Assembly: GCA_021790895.1 (NCBI GenBank)
Contig: JAJYFM010000006.1
Location: forward strand, 1-48,611
From: a bacterium
GTDB taxonomy: Bacteria > Vulcanimicrobiota > Vulcanimicrobiia > Vulcanimicrobiales > Vulcanimicrobiaceae
Length of the DNA: 48,611 nucleotides
Reading direction: 5' to 3'
The translations under genes and the position numbers were made by a program. The notes beneath the pieces were generated by a model. It was not told the origin of the DNA. It was given only the letters and a program-made list of their open reading frames with translations, and ran no database searches. Of this stretch, positions 15,977 to 25,446 are shown one piece after another (positions within the stretch are counted from its first letter, which is position 1; every line of letters begins with the position of its first letter).

Positions 15977-16893
15977 GAAGGCTGTCGGAAAGCAACGTGC
16001 GGGTCGTTTGCGGAGAGTTTCCCCGCTTCGATGAGGCTTTCGCGAAGGACGTATCCGCCGACGAGCGTCAACGTCGATGCAGCAATACTCCGCAGCGCAT
16101 CGAGAGACTTCGGCAGTTTAAAAGCGCCGCCGATCGCATTCAAGGCAAACGGTACGACGATGCCTCCGAGAATAGTGAAGTCGCGAAGGCGTGTGCCGAC
16201 GCGCCCTTCAAAAAATGGAGCGGTCGCGGCACCACCGCGCCGACGGAAATCCGCGATAAGCGCAACTTCAAGGGCCGATGCCGCCATTTCGAGGCGCTCG
16301 AGGCGTGGAATGACGTCGTGATTCCCTTGAAGCGTCGAGAGCAGCGTTGCGAGGGCGCTCGCGCTCGCCGCGCCGGAGCAGACGGAGAAGGCCGGAATAT
16401 GGCGCTTTCCGGTCGCCCAGAACGGAATTGCCGTCGCGCTAATAAGGACGCCGGTATAACCGGCCATGAAGGCACCCAAGAGCGCTTGAATGGGAACGGT
16501 GGCGCTCGGCGCGATGTAGCGGAGCATTTTCGGAACGATTCCATCGTCGGCGAGTTCGCGCACCGCATTTGCGCCCGCCGCGCCGGAATAGAGTACGAGC
16601 CCCCAGACGCCGAGCGACATCGGCGATTTGAATTTGACGATGCGCAACATATTGAAGAAGCGTTCGGGGCGTCCGAGGTGCGAGATTAAAATCGGCGGAT
16701 TGATTGCCGCTAATGCAAATGCGGTGTAGCGCGTCGCTTTGCGCAGTTTTTTCATCTCCGGCTCCGGCCGGTCGTCGGCGAGGAGGGAGATGAGGCCGAG
16801 CCCACCCATGATGCCGCCAAGGAACAGGTAGGTAACGACATTCGAGCCCCAGTGCGGGCCCTTCAGCAAGGGACGGTCGTAGTAGCTCTTCAT
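15973..16893 (-). CDS. nrfD: NrfD/PsrC-type quinone-reactive membrane subunit
   Basis: A 306-residue integral membrane protein of the NrfD/polysulfide reductase family, with about eight to nine hydrophobic segments. VTYLFLGGIMGGLGL is the first helix. SHLGRPERFFNMLRIVKFKSPMS is the family signature between helices 2 and 3. It should anchor the iron-sulfur and molybdenum subunits and pass formate electrons to the quinone pool. FDH-N of E. coli instead uses a cytochrome b556 (FdnI), so this complex has a heme-free anchor. The ATG overlaps the end of the beta-subunit gene (ATGA). Confidence 0.92.
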   Translation of the reverse strand: MKSYYDRPLLKGPHWGSNVVTYLFLGGIMGGLGLISLLADDRPEPEMKKLRKATRYTAFALAAINPPILISHLGRPERFFNMLRIVKFKSPMSLGVWGLVLYSGAAGANAVRELADDGIVPKMLRYIAPSATVPIQALLGAFMAGYTGVLISATAIPFWATGKRHIPAFSVCSGAASASALATLLSTLQGNHDVIPRLERLEMAASALEVALIADFRRRGGAATAPFFEGRVGTRLRDFTILGGIVVPFALNAIGGAFKLPKSLDALRSIAASTLTLVGGYVLRESLIEAGKLSANDPHVAFRQPS

Positions 16894-17753
16894 GCTGCAC
16901 CTCCCTCGCCGCGGAAGATCGCCCAGCCGATCGTTGCCAGCGTCAGCGCCGCAAAGGCGGCTGCGGCGTAGCCCATCGCCTGTCGCGTCGAGGGAAGTAC
17001 CGGCTCGGCAGGCAGATTGTAGGCCTCGGGGCTATCGGTAAGAAGAAAAAATGCGTTGAGCGCGCCGATGCCGCCGCCGACATCATCGGCGCCGTATAAG
17101 CGTGCATCGACGCCGCGTGCTTGCAACGTTTCGACACGACGCTTCGCTCGCTCGCGTAAGTCGTCGATCTCGCCGAATTGAATCGATTCGGTCGGGCAGG
17201 CCTTCGCACAGGCCGGTACCATACCGACACGTTGACGGTCGTAACAGAGCGTACACTTTCCGGCGACGCCGCCGGTCGCTTGCACGGCGGTCTTCCGTTC
17301 GTTGAGACGATCGTCATGCAGGGTGGCGACGCTATATTTCGCCGCATCGTCGCCGCGCCCGACCGCTTCGATAAGGTCGATGACGCCGAATGGGCAAGAA
17401 ACGACGCAGTACCCGCAGCCGTTGCAGATATCGGGCTGGACGAAGACGCTACCGAATTCGTTGCGAATGATCGCGCCGGTCGGACAGGCCTCCAAGCATC
17501 CGGCATGCGTGCAGTGCTTGCAGACATCGCTCAGCATCGACCAACTCGTGGCGATTCCCTCTGCGTCGACCGATTCGCGTTCGACGAAGTCAACGTGTCG
17601 CCAGGTCGTTCCTGAGAGCTGGCTGGTGTTGTCGTACGAGTTACCGGTAAATTCGAAGCCATCCGAAGGGAGCTCGTTCCACTGTTTACACGCGACTTCG
17701 CAGGCCTTGCAGCCGATGCAGAGCGTGGAATCGGTAAAGAAGCCGGTTGCCAT
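16890..17753 (-). CDS. fdnH: Formate dehydrogenase beta subunit, 4x[4Fe-4S]
   Basis: A 287-residue iron-sulfur electron-transfer subunit. The cysteine groups for four clusters are visible: CIGCKACEVAC (residues 11-21), CKHCTHAGCLEACP, CNGCGYCVVSCP and CTLCYDRQRVGMVPACAKACP. A hydrophobic helix at about residues 262-282 is a single C-terminal membrane anchor, as in FdnH/FdoH. The length agrees with the 294-residue FdnH. The ATG shares one base with the stop of the alpha subunit gene (TGATG), so the two are translationally coupled. Confidence 0.95.
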   Translation of the reverse strand: MATGFFTDSTLCIGCKACEVACKQWNELPSDGFEFTGNSYDNTSQLSGTTWRHVDFVERESVDAEGIATSWSMLSDVCKHCTHAGCLEACPTGAIIRNEFGSVFVQPDICNGCGYCVVSCPFGVIDLIEAVGRGDDAAKYSVATLHDDRLNERKTAVQATGGVAGKCTLCYDRQRVGMVPACAKACPTESIQFGEIDDLRERAKRRVETLQARGVDARLYGADDVGGGIGALNAFFLLTDSPEAYNLPAEPVLPSTRQAMGYAAAAFAALTLATIGWAIFRGEGGAA

Positions 17754-20700
17754 CAGCGTCGTTCTCCGGCGTCGACTCCGTGTGCTGCTCCGGCACCGTA
17801 TTCATGTCGCTGCGCATCGGGAACCGCAGCCTCGATGCTTCCGGCGATGCGCGCCGCGCGCCGACCGGGGCGAATCGCGCACGTTAAGGATTTCGCTTCG
17901 TGGATGGAGACATTCGGATCCATCGAGAGCGCGATCAGCCCCCCCGGTGAATCTCCGCGCGCAAAACCGACCATGCGACCGTAATTATACGGAATGCCGA
18001 TTTGGTGAATGCGTTGCCCCTTCCCAATGCGCAAGGGTTGCATGCGGCCGCTCACCAGCGCGCGCGCTTCCATCTCGCCGAGCGCCGTCGAGATCGTGAC
18101 GTAGCTGCCGTTGGCGATGCCTTTTTCAACGGCGAGCTCGGGATCGATCTCGCAGAACGCCTCCGGTTGCAGTTCGGCAAGCCAAGGAATATAGCGTGTC
18201 ATAATGCCCGACATCTCCGTTATGCGATAGGTCGTCAGAACGTAGGGAAAATCGGGATCGACCGCGCGGTTGTAGCGATTGTCGTCACGTTTCCATTCGC
18301 GCAGCAGCGGATTACTCTGTTGTCCGTACAGCGGATTCTCGATGACCGATTGTAACGGTTCGTAATGCGCCGGAAGCGGAGCGTCGACGAGCGCGCCGGC
18401 CACGAAGAGTTGCCCGCGTCCGTCGAGGTTCATAATGAACGGGTCGGCACCGGAGTGCGCATCGATACCGATCGCATCTGCGCGCGCCGGCGTCGCCGGA
18501 TCCTTCCCTTTTGGAAAATCCGGTACATCATCGCCGGTCCATTCGCGTCGTTGCGCGTCCCACCAAATATATTTTTTTCGCTCGCTCCACGGATTACCGG
18601 CGGGATCCGCCGAGGCGCGGTTGTAGAGGGTGCGCCGATTCGCAGGCCACGCCCAGCCCCATCCGGGTGAACTCGTTCCGTCGGCGATGCGTCCGCGGGC
18701 GCGGTTCGTCGTTGCATCGGGGCAGACGCCGGAGTAAATCCAGCAGCCGCTCGCGGTGCTGCCGTCATCGGCAAGATCGGCGAAGCCCGCGACCTGCCGC
18801 CCGTCGGCGACGGTAAACCCATTGATCTCGTGAAGGACGCGCAAGGCCGAAGGTTCGCCGGAGGCGCGCTCGCGTTCATCTTCGTGATCGTAGTTCCAGG
18901 TCATATCGAGAATCGGCCGATCTTTTGGGTCCTGCGAGTCGGCGTAGAGTGCTTTGAGCCGTTTCCCGAGATCGTAAAAATACCAAAGATCGCTTTTCGC
19001 GTCGCCGAGCGGTTCGATCGCACGGTCGTGCCATTGCAGCACGCGTGAGGTTTGCGTCATCGTCCCTTCTTTTTCGAGCACCGTTGCTCCGGGAAGGAAG
19101 AAGACCTCCGTGCCGATCGTTGTTGCATCGGCGCCTTCGCGTTTCCAGAACGAGACCGTCTCGTTGTCGAAAAAGTCGATGTTCACCAACCAATCAAGGC
19201 GTTCCATCGCCGAACTCACTAATTCGGCATTCTGCCCGGAGGCGCCGGGGTTCTGACCGATGACGAAGTAGCCTTTGACCGACCCGTCTTTCATCGCAAA
19301 CGTAGTCGGAAGTACCGAATGGTCGCCGACGAGTTGTGGAAGATAAGCATAGCAGAACTCGTTCTCTGCGCGCGCGGCGTCGCCGTAAAACGCTTTGAGT
19401 AATGAAACGACGTACTTCGGCGTATTCGCCCACCAGCCGGTTTTTTTCGTGTTCTTCTCCAGGTACCGAGTGAGTGTCTGTTCGTCACGCAACGCCGACG
19501 GCATCGGCAGATAGCCGGGCAACAAATCGTAGAGCGTGGGTACGTCGGTCGCGCCTTGAATATCGGCATGCCCGCGCAGGGCCATGATGCCGCCGCCGGG
19601 ACGCCCGATATTGCCGAGCAAGAGCTGCAAAATTGCTGCGGTTCGAACGAATTGCACGCCGGTCGTGTGCTGCGTCCAGCCGACGGCATAGGCGAATGCC
19701 GAGGTGCGCTCTCGCCCGCTATTGCTCGCCAACAGCTCGGCGATTTTTAAGAACAGGTGTTGCGGCGTACCGCAGACGCGTTCGACCATCTCCGGAGTAT
19801 AGCGAGAGAAATGACGACGAAGAACGTTGAGTACGCAGCGCGGATGCTGCAAGCTAACGTCGCGCCGAAGCGACCCGTCCTCATTTCGTTCAAAACTCCA
19901 GCTTGAGGTATCATAGGAGTTCGTCTCGGCGTTCCAGCCTGAAAACATGCCGTCGAGATCTTCGGTGTCGACGAAATTATCACTCACGATCGAGCCGGCG
20001 TTGGTATATGCGGCAACGTAGTCGCGAAAGTAGCGCTCGTTCGAGAGAACGTAGTTGATGATGCCGCCTAAGAACGCGATATCCGTTCCGCTGCGGATCG
20101 GCGCATAGAGATCGGCGACCGCCGACGTGCGCGTAAAACGGGGATCGACGTGAATAATGGTAGCACCGCGTTCCTTTGCCTTCATGACGAAACGGAACGC
20201 GACCGGATGCGCTTCAGCGAAGTTCGATCCCTGAATGAGAATGCAGTCGGCGTTTTCGAGATCGGGGAGCCAAACGGTTGCTCCGCCGCGGCCGAACGAG
20301 GTGCCCAGACCGGGCACCGTCGAGGAGTGTCATATTCGCGCTTGGTTTTCGATCGCGACGACGCCGAGACTATGCATCAATTTGCCGAGGAGGTAGTTCT
20401 CCTCGATGCCGAACGTTGCGCCGCCGAGCGAAGCAATGCCCAACGTATGATTGAGGCGCTTCCCATCGTGCTCGCGAACGAAGGTGGCGTCGCGCGTCTC
20501 CTTCACGCGGGCGGCGATGCGCTCGAGTGCCCATGCAAGCGGTTTCTCTTCCCAGTGCGTTGCATACGGAGCGCGATAGTGGACGGTCGTCCAACGTCGA
20601 TCGTTGATCGTCATGCCGAAGATCGCCGATCCCTTCGGACAGAGATGCCCGGCATTGATCGGGCTATCGGGGTTCCCTTCGACGTCGAGCAATTTGCCCG

Positions 20701-20905
20701 AGTCATCGACATAGGCGAGCGTGCTGCAACCGACGGCGCAGTACGGGCACACGCTGGTGACCGCCTTCGCGCCGTCGATGCGAGCCCGGAGGTGTTGAGT
20801 GCGTTGCGAGGCGACGTTCGGCAATTCGCCGATGCGTTCGTTCAAGATAGAACGCGTGCTGCGATCGGTCGCGAGCCCGGTAATGTCGATCGTCGTTTTC
20901 GCCAT
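17753..20905 (-). CDS. fdnG: Formate dehydrogenase alpha subunit, selenoprotein with in-frame TGA
   Basis: A molybdopterin formate dehydrogenase catalytic subunit of 1050 residues when the TGA at 20330-20332 (codon 192) is read as selenocysteine. Before the TGA the protein has the [4Fe-4S] motif CPYCAVGC...LCPKG (about residues 53-90) and ends in AIENQARI. After it the sequence continues as HSSTVPGLGTSFGRGG, in the same frame and with the same spacing as QARIU-HS in E. coli FDH-N, where Sec is residue 196. Further family blocks are VDPRFTRTSAVADLYAPIRSG, TGWTQHTTG-like GWTQHTTGVQF, GGGIMALRGHADIQGATD and GCWIYSG. A SECIS-like hairpin follows the TGA. The ATG at 20905 is preceded by AGGAGAG, and the MFS gene stops 24 bases upstream. 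There is no twin-arginine signal, unlike FdnG/FdoG, so the complex may face the cytoplasm. Confidence 0.95.
20300..20318 (-). promoter_or_regulatory. Bacterial SECIS-like hairpin of the formate dehydrogenase gene
   Basis: On the coding strand GGTGCCC and GGGCACC form a perfect 7-bp stem around a GGTCT loop. The stem begins 11 bases after the TGA codon. The E. coli fdhF and fdnG SECIS elements place a hairpin with a GGUCU-containing loop (the SelB contact) at a comparable distance after UGA. The pairing and the loop sequence are seen directly; SelB binding is inferred. Confidence 0.85.
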
Positions 20906-20928
20906 GCCTCTCTCCTACGGTTGTTGCG

Positions 20929-22236
20929 TTATGCGTTCGATGGTATTTGCGGTTTTTTAATGAGGAATGGGATGACCGCAGCGATGACGAGCATGATGGC
21001 GATCGTCGAGAGCGCACCGGTGTACGAACCCGTCTTGTCTTGCACGAATCCAGCGATCGCCGGCCCGACGACGCCGCCGAGGCCCCACGCCGTGAGGATG
21101 AAGCCGTAGATCTCGCCCATGTTCGCAGTGCCGAAGTAATCGGCGTTAAATGACGGCATAACGCCGAAGCCGCCGCCGTAGCAGAGCAGAACGATTGCGA
21201 AGCAGATGAGGACGCCGGTGAGGCCGGCAACGTGCCCTACGGTGAAAAAGATCACCACTTGAATGAGATACATTACCGTATAGGTGAGATTTCTTCCGAG
21301 TCGATCGGAGACCGACCCCCAGAAGAATCGCCCGAGGCCGTTAAAAACGGCGATCAAACCGTACCAGAGCGCCGCAGTCGGAATACCGACCGCCGCGAAT
21401 TGGCTGATCATCGGCACGGCATTGGAGATCACAAAGATGCCGGCGGTGACGTTGAGGAAGAGTAATAGCCAGAGACCATAGAGCTGCGGCGTTTTGAAGG
21501 CCTGCGCCATGGTAAAACCATTGCCCGAGGATGTCGCTGTTTGCGGTGTCGGCGGATTTTTCAGCGCGAACGCTGCGATACCACCGAGCACGATGAAGAC
21601 GATTCCCGAGACGAGAAGGATGCTCATCAACCCGTGCATGAGGTCGTGCGAGAGCTGATAGGACGTCGGGTCGAACGGAGTCCCGGCTTTGATCGATGCG
21701 TCGCGCGCTTTCACGTAGGCGAGCGCAGGTTTTGCAATCGCGGCGTATGCCGCCATGCGCGTGACGACCTGATTGTAGAAAAATGCGCCGAGTCCGAAAC
21801 CCATCACGACGAGGCCGCTGCCCAAGCCGCGCATATCGGGGAACCATTTCGTGACCATCGCCACCGGCGTGACATAGGCCATGCCGTTGCCGAAGCCGCC
21901 GATAACTCCGTAGGTGACGAGCATCCACGTATGCCCGAAGTGTTGCGTGCCGAGGCCGGCGAGAAAGACGCCGACTCCCCAAACGAGTGCGCCGACGATC
22001 GTGACGGTGCGCGGCCCGACGCGGTCCTGCCAACGTCCGCCGACGAAGGCTCCGAGACCGAGAAAGAAGATTGCGGTTTCGAACGGCGTTGTCGCTTGCT
22101 GCGTCGACCAATTAAATCCGGCGATGAGCGCGTTGGTGAAGATACTCCACGAATAAACGGTTCCCAGGCAGATCATCACGATGATGCCTGCAATCGCGAT
22201 TCCCCAGCGGTTGGAACCCGGAGCGGTTGCGTCCAT
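20929..22236 (-). CDS. MFS transporter, oxalate/formate antiporter family
   Basis: A 435-residue, 12-helix major facilitator protein. The opening RWGIAIAGIIVMICLGTVYSWSIF is characteristic of the OFA (oxalate:formate antiporter) family, and GGRWQDRVGPRTVTIVG is the loop 2-3 motif. RFFWGSVSDRLGR is the equivalent loop after helix 8. I start at ATG 22236 because AAGGAGAG lies seven bases upstream; reading further upstream leaves the membrane-protein composition. It lies 24 bases before the formate dehydrogenase alpha gene on the same strand, so formate or an oxalate-like dicarboxylate is a reasonable cargo. Members of this family also move other acids. Confidence 0.9.
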   Translation of the reverse strand: MDATAPGSNRWGIAIAGIIVMICLGTVYSWSIFTNALIAGFNWSTQQATTPFETAIFFLGLGAFVGGRWQDRVGPRTVTIVGALVWGVGVFLAGLGTQHFGHTWMLVTYGVIGGFGNGMAYVTPVAMVTKWFPDMRGLGSGLVVMGFGLGAFFYNQVVTRMAAYAAIAKPALAYVKARDASIKAGTPFDPTSYQLSHDLMHGLMSILLVSGIVFIVLGGIAAFALKNPPTPQTATSSGNGFTMAQAFKTPQLYGLWLLLFLNVTAGIFVISNAVPMISQFAAVGIPTAALWYGLIAVFNGLGRFFWGSVSDRLGRNLTYTVMYLIQVVIFFTVGHVAGLTGVLICFAIVLLCYGGGFGVMPSFNADYFGTANMGEIYGFILTAWGLGGVVGPAIAGFVQDKTGSYTGALSTIAIMLVIAAVIPFLIKKPQIPSNA

Positions 22237-22346
22237 AGTTCTCTCCTTCAGGTGCGGTTGCGCCTCAGCAAACGGGCGCGTGCAAACTACAAACAAGCCT
22301 ACTGCGGCGCGGTTGCAAGGGCCTGGAAAGACGTTGCTAGATTTAT

Positions 22347-23063
22347 TTAGCGATTGCTCGGCGCGCGCAGTCGGAGAATACTCGCATACGAAATCAGGAG
22401 CGTCGCCCCGATCAACACGGCGATGCTCCCGTCGCCGAGCGGAGAGACGAAGCCCAGTCCGGTCGCGCTCCAAAAGAGCCCAAGCGAAACGAGCATCGTG
22501 CCGACGATAAATTTCAGCGCGTTTTCGGGAACGTTCGTCAACGGAGCGTGGGCGACGATCGCGGCGATCGCAACCAGAACGGCAGCCAGCGCGGCACCGC
22601 CGATCGACCAATCGAGCGCGCCGTGCGCCGTCGCGGCAAAACTCACGACGATGATCGCTACCTCGAAGCCTTCGAGGAGAACTCCCTGGAACGCCATCGC
22701 CATCCCGACGCGGTCGTCGTGCGCTCCGCGCAGTCGTTCGTTATCGCGTTGAAAGTTCGCGGCCTCATCGCGCATGGGAATGCGCCCGGCATAACGATAG
22801 ATTGCTTTTCGGAGCCATTTCCATCCGAAATAAAGCAAGAAGAGCCCAACGATCGTTTCTATATACGGCAACGCGCTCGCGCGCACCAACAGAGCGCCGA
22901 ACGCGGCGATAAATATGGCCAGCGCGATCAGTGCGCCGAACGTGCCGAGCAACGCGACGCGTAATCCTCGCGTCAACGCGACGGCGAGAACGATCGTTGC
23001 AGCCTCCACGCACTCCACCGCTGATGCGACGAAGGTCGTTCCGGCGAGAACGGGTCCGGTCAT
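22347..23063 (-). CDS. FTR1-like permease (COG4280-type membrane protein)
   Basis: A 238-residue membrane protein with seven or so hydrophobic segments in two related halves. Each half begins with an acidic helix motif: SAVECVEAATIVLAVALTRG (about residues 14-33) and GVLLEGFEVAIIVVSFAA (about 126-143). These resemble the REGxE helices of FTR1 iron permeases and the broader COG4280 family. Between them is a cytoplasmic charged loop (about 90-125). The substrate is unknown. The ATG overlaps the phosphoesterase stop (ATGA) and has GGAGGG before it, so the two genes are coupled. Confidence 0.72.
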   Translation of the reverse strand: MTGPVLAGTTFVASAVECVEAATIVLAVALTRGLRVALLGTFGALIALAIFIAAFGALLVRASALPYIETIVGLFLLYFGWKWLRKAIYRYAGRIPMRDEAANFQRDNERLRGAHDDRVGMAMAFQGVLLEGFEVAIIVVSFAATAHGALDWSIGGAALAAVLVAIAAIVAHAPLTNVPENALKFIVGTMLVSLGLFWSATGLGFVSPLGDGSIAVLIGATLLISYASILRLRAPSNR

Positions 23064-25324
23064 TGTTTCCCTCCATAGAGATCCCAGAGAACATCGTTTG
23101 CAACCGTTGGATCGACGGCGTCGGGAATCGCAAAATTCATGGATGCGCTACGGCGAACGCCGATCCCTCGGCTGGGGTTACGCGCGTTGAGGCGCGTTTG
23201 CGGCGCGACGGCGGTAAACGGAGCGAAATTCGCTTTTTCGGTGAAGGCCGCGTCGAGCGGACGCGCCGAGGCATCGTAGATCGAGAGCGGCTTCATCCCA
23301 AGAATGAGTTCGATCGTGCGGAGAACGCTCGCAGTATCGTATCGCTTCGAGATCACGCCGCCACGTGCATATGGGCTCGCAATATAGAATGTCGAGCGTT
23401 GGTCGCTGACGTGGTCGGGGCCGTTTTGCGCGTCGTCTTCCACGATAAAGACCGCCGTGCTGTGCCAATACGGCGAGTGCGAGAGCGTGGCGATCAAGCG
23501 ACCAACGGCGAGATCGTTTTGCGCGACGTAGGCCTTCGGCGTCCAGGCGCCGGCGCGCGCGGCCTCGGTGTGGTCGTTGGGAAGATAGACGATCTCCAAC
23601 TGCGGTAGCGTATGCGCGGCGACGAAACCGTGAAACTCGCGTGCCCACTCGGCTTCGCGAAGGAGATCGCTGTAGTGCAGATTCCAGCCTTCGTAACGAG
23701 GGTCGAAATGGCCGCGCAAGCCGGGCATGTTCCCGGCAAGATAGTTCGCGCTCGTAGATTTCGGGATGCCGGTATCCTCGCCATAGTCCCGAAAAGTGAC
23801 TCCGCTGCGCAAGGCGTCGTCCCAAAGATAGCCGCCTTGCGGCACGACCGGGCTCGCTCCGTTTTGGAAATCGTAGAGCGCTCGCCGCCCGCCGTAATTC
23901 GGCGGCCAAAAGCGTTCGACATAATCGTTGGCGAAAGCGGCGTCGGTCCAATTATGGCCGTCGGCGCTTACCTGTGCGTCGGTGTAGGCGTTATCGAGAA
24001 TGCCGAATCGTCGCGCGATGGCGTGTTGATTTGGCGTAACGCGTTCGCCGAACCAGGCCAGCCGCGTATCGCCGTTCGCGCGTTTGATATCGCCGAGCAC
24101 TTGATCGTAGGTGCGGTTCTCTTTGATGATGTAGATAACGTGCCGAATCGGACCGCCGACGCGAAGAACCGTATCGGCGGGGCGATGCTGCGGCTTGGGA
24201 ACGAGCGCAAGAACGGCGTTCCCGTTTCGCGCGTCGACTCGCTGAAAATCCGCAAACGCAATACGGCGGAGATCCCCGGCCGTGAGAATCGCGACGTACT
24301 GCGCATACGTGGAACGCTCGAGCGGACGGAAGCCCGGGTTGGCGTGCATGCCCTCACCCTTCCCGTCGGCAACGTAGAGTTCGTTGCCGTCGAGTGCGAG
24401 CGCGTCGGGATACCACCCGACCGGAATGCGAGCGACGACGCGATCTCCGCGCACGAGTGCGAGTTGGTTTTCGCCTGCGAGGGCGACGACGAGATCGCCG
24501 TCGGGCGCGAAGGCGAGTGCATCGGGCGAGCTTCCGAAGGTGTTGCCGAAGCCGAAATGCGGCGCGACCGAGATATGCGCGATCGATCGATAGGGTGCTT
24601 GCGTCGCGTAGAGATCGATGCGTCCGGCATCGCTTGCCGCGACGGCAAAACTCTTCCCGTTCGGCGCGATGGCGATTGCGGCGGGATGGGCGTCAGTGCT
24701 CCGCCGCATCGTTAAAACGCCGGAGCGATTGAAGAAACTGATGGTTGAAGCTGCGCGTGAAACGACGGCAAGCGTTCCGTCGGGAGCGAATGCGAGTGCC
24801 GAGGGGTGCGCGCCGACGGACGCGCTCCACAAGCGCGCACCGCGACGATTGAAGAGCACAACGCGGTGATTTCGGTCGCCGACGGCGGCGATGCGCGAGC
24901 GATGCGGCGAGAGAGCGATAGCGGCGCACCAACTGCCCCTACCGAGCGAGCCGATATCGGTGACCGATCCGTTGCGCAGATCGACGCGGAGAATTGCGTC
25001 GCTCTTTCCGCCCGCAATGGCGATCCTCTCGTGGCCGAGCCAGATCGGCGCGCCGAAACCGTCGGAAAGCTTCACGATGCGCAGCGAGCGAAGCGAGGTG
25101 CTATCGAGGATATGTAACGACGAGGGAGCAGCACCGGCGTCGAGCACGGCGATGCGCTTGCCGCCGGGCGAGAGGGCGACTCCTTGCGGCATCGTCCCGA
25201 CACCGACGCTCGCGCCGACCGGGTGCAGGTGCCACGAATTCGGCAGTCGATGCACGCTCGGGGGCGCGTCGGCGCTGCATGCGAGCCCGACGAGCGCCGC
25301 TGCAAGGATCGCGCGATACCACAT
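23060..25324 (-). CDS. Secreted beta-propeller/phosphoesterase protein
   Basis: A 754-residue exported protein. The signal region MWYRAILAAALVGLACSADA is at the N-terminus. Residues about 40-370 form YVTN-type propeller blades with recurrent phrases such as GVALSPGGKRIAVLD and ALAFAPDGTLAVVS. Residues about 400-740 form a phosphoesterase (AcpA/phospholipase C-like) domain with HVIYIIKENRTYDQVLGD, which carries the metal-binding Glu-Asn, and IVEDDAQNGPDHVSDQRS near the end. The pairing of propeller and phosphoesterase is a known arrangement. I start at ATG 25324 because AGGAG precedes it and a signal peptide follows. The substrate is unknown. It is divergent from ilvE. Confidence 0.88.
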   Translation of the reverse strand: MWYRAILAAALVGLACSADAPPSVHRLPNSWHLHPVGASVGVGTMPQGVALSPGGKRIAVLDAGAAPSSLHILDSTSLRSLRIVKLSDGFGAPIWLGHERIAIAGGKSDAILRVDLRNGSVTDIGSLGRGSWCAAIALSPHRSRIAAVGDRNHRVVLFNRRGARLWSASVGAHPSALAFAPDGTLAVVSRAASTISFFNRSGVLTMRRSTDAHPAAIAIAPNGKSFAVAASDAGRIDLYATQAPYRSIAHISVAPHFGFGNTFGSSPDALAFAPDGDLVVALAGENQLALVRGDRVVARIPVGWYPDALALDGNELYVADGKGEGMHANPGFRPLERSTYAQYVAILTAGDLRRIAFADFQRVDARNGNAVLALVPKPQHRPADTVLRVGGPIRHVIYIIKENRTYDQVLGDIKRANGDTRLAWFGERVTPNQHAIARRFGILDNAYTDAQVSADGHNWTDAAFANDYVERFWPPNYGGRRALYDFQNGASPVVPQGGYLWDDALRSGVTFRDYGEDTGIPKSTSANYLAGNMPGLRGHFDPRYEGWNLHYSDLLREAEWAREFHGFVAAHTLPQLEIVYLPNDHTEAARAGAWTPKAYVAQNDLAVGRLIATLSHSPYWHSTAVFIVEDDAQNGPDHVSDQRSTFYIASPYARGGVISKRYDTASVLRTIELILGMKPLSIYDASARPLDAAFTEKANFAPFTAVAPQTRLNARNPSRGIGVRRSASMNFAIPDAVDPTVANDVLWDLYGGKQ

Positions 25325-25446
25325 GGCTCCTGCCTTTCCGTTCGCAATCCGAATCCCTGCGCGCGCCTTGCGTTCCCCAAGACGGGATGCGCGTTCGACG
25401 TTCGCGAAGCGTGCGTTCAAGAACCCAAGAGCTGTCAATCGGGAGT

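Noticed and set aside
17753-20905. Formate dehydrogenase alpha split into two genes or a pseudogene
   Set aside because: Both halves are in one frame, the TGA is at the Sec site, and a SECIS-like hairpin follows. A single selenoprotein gene explains all of this.
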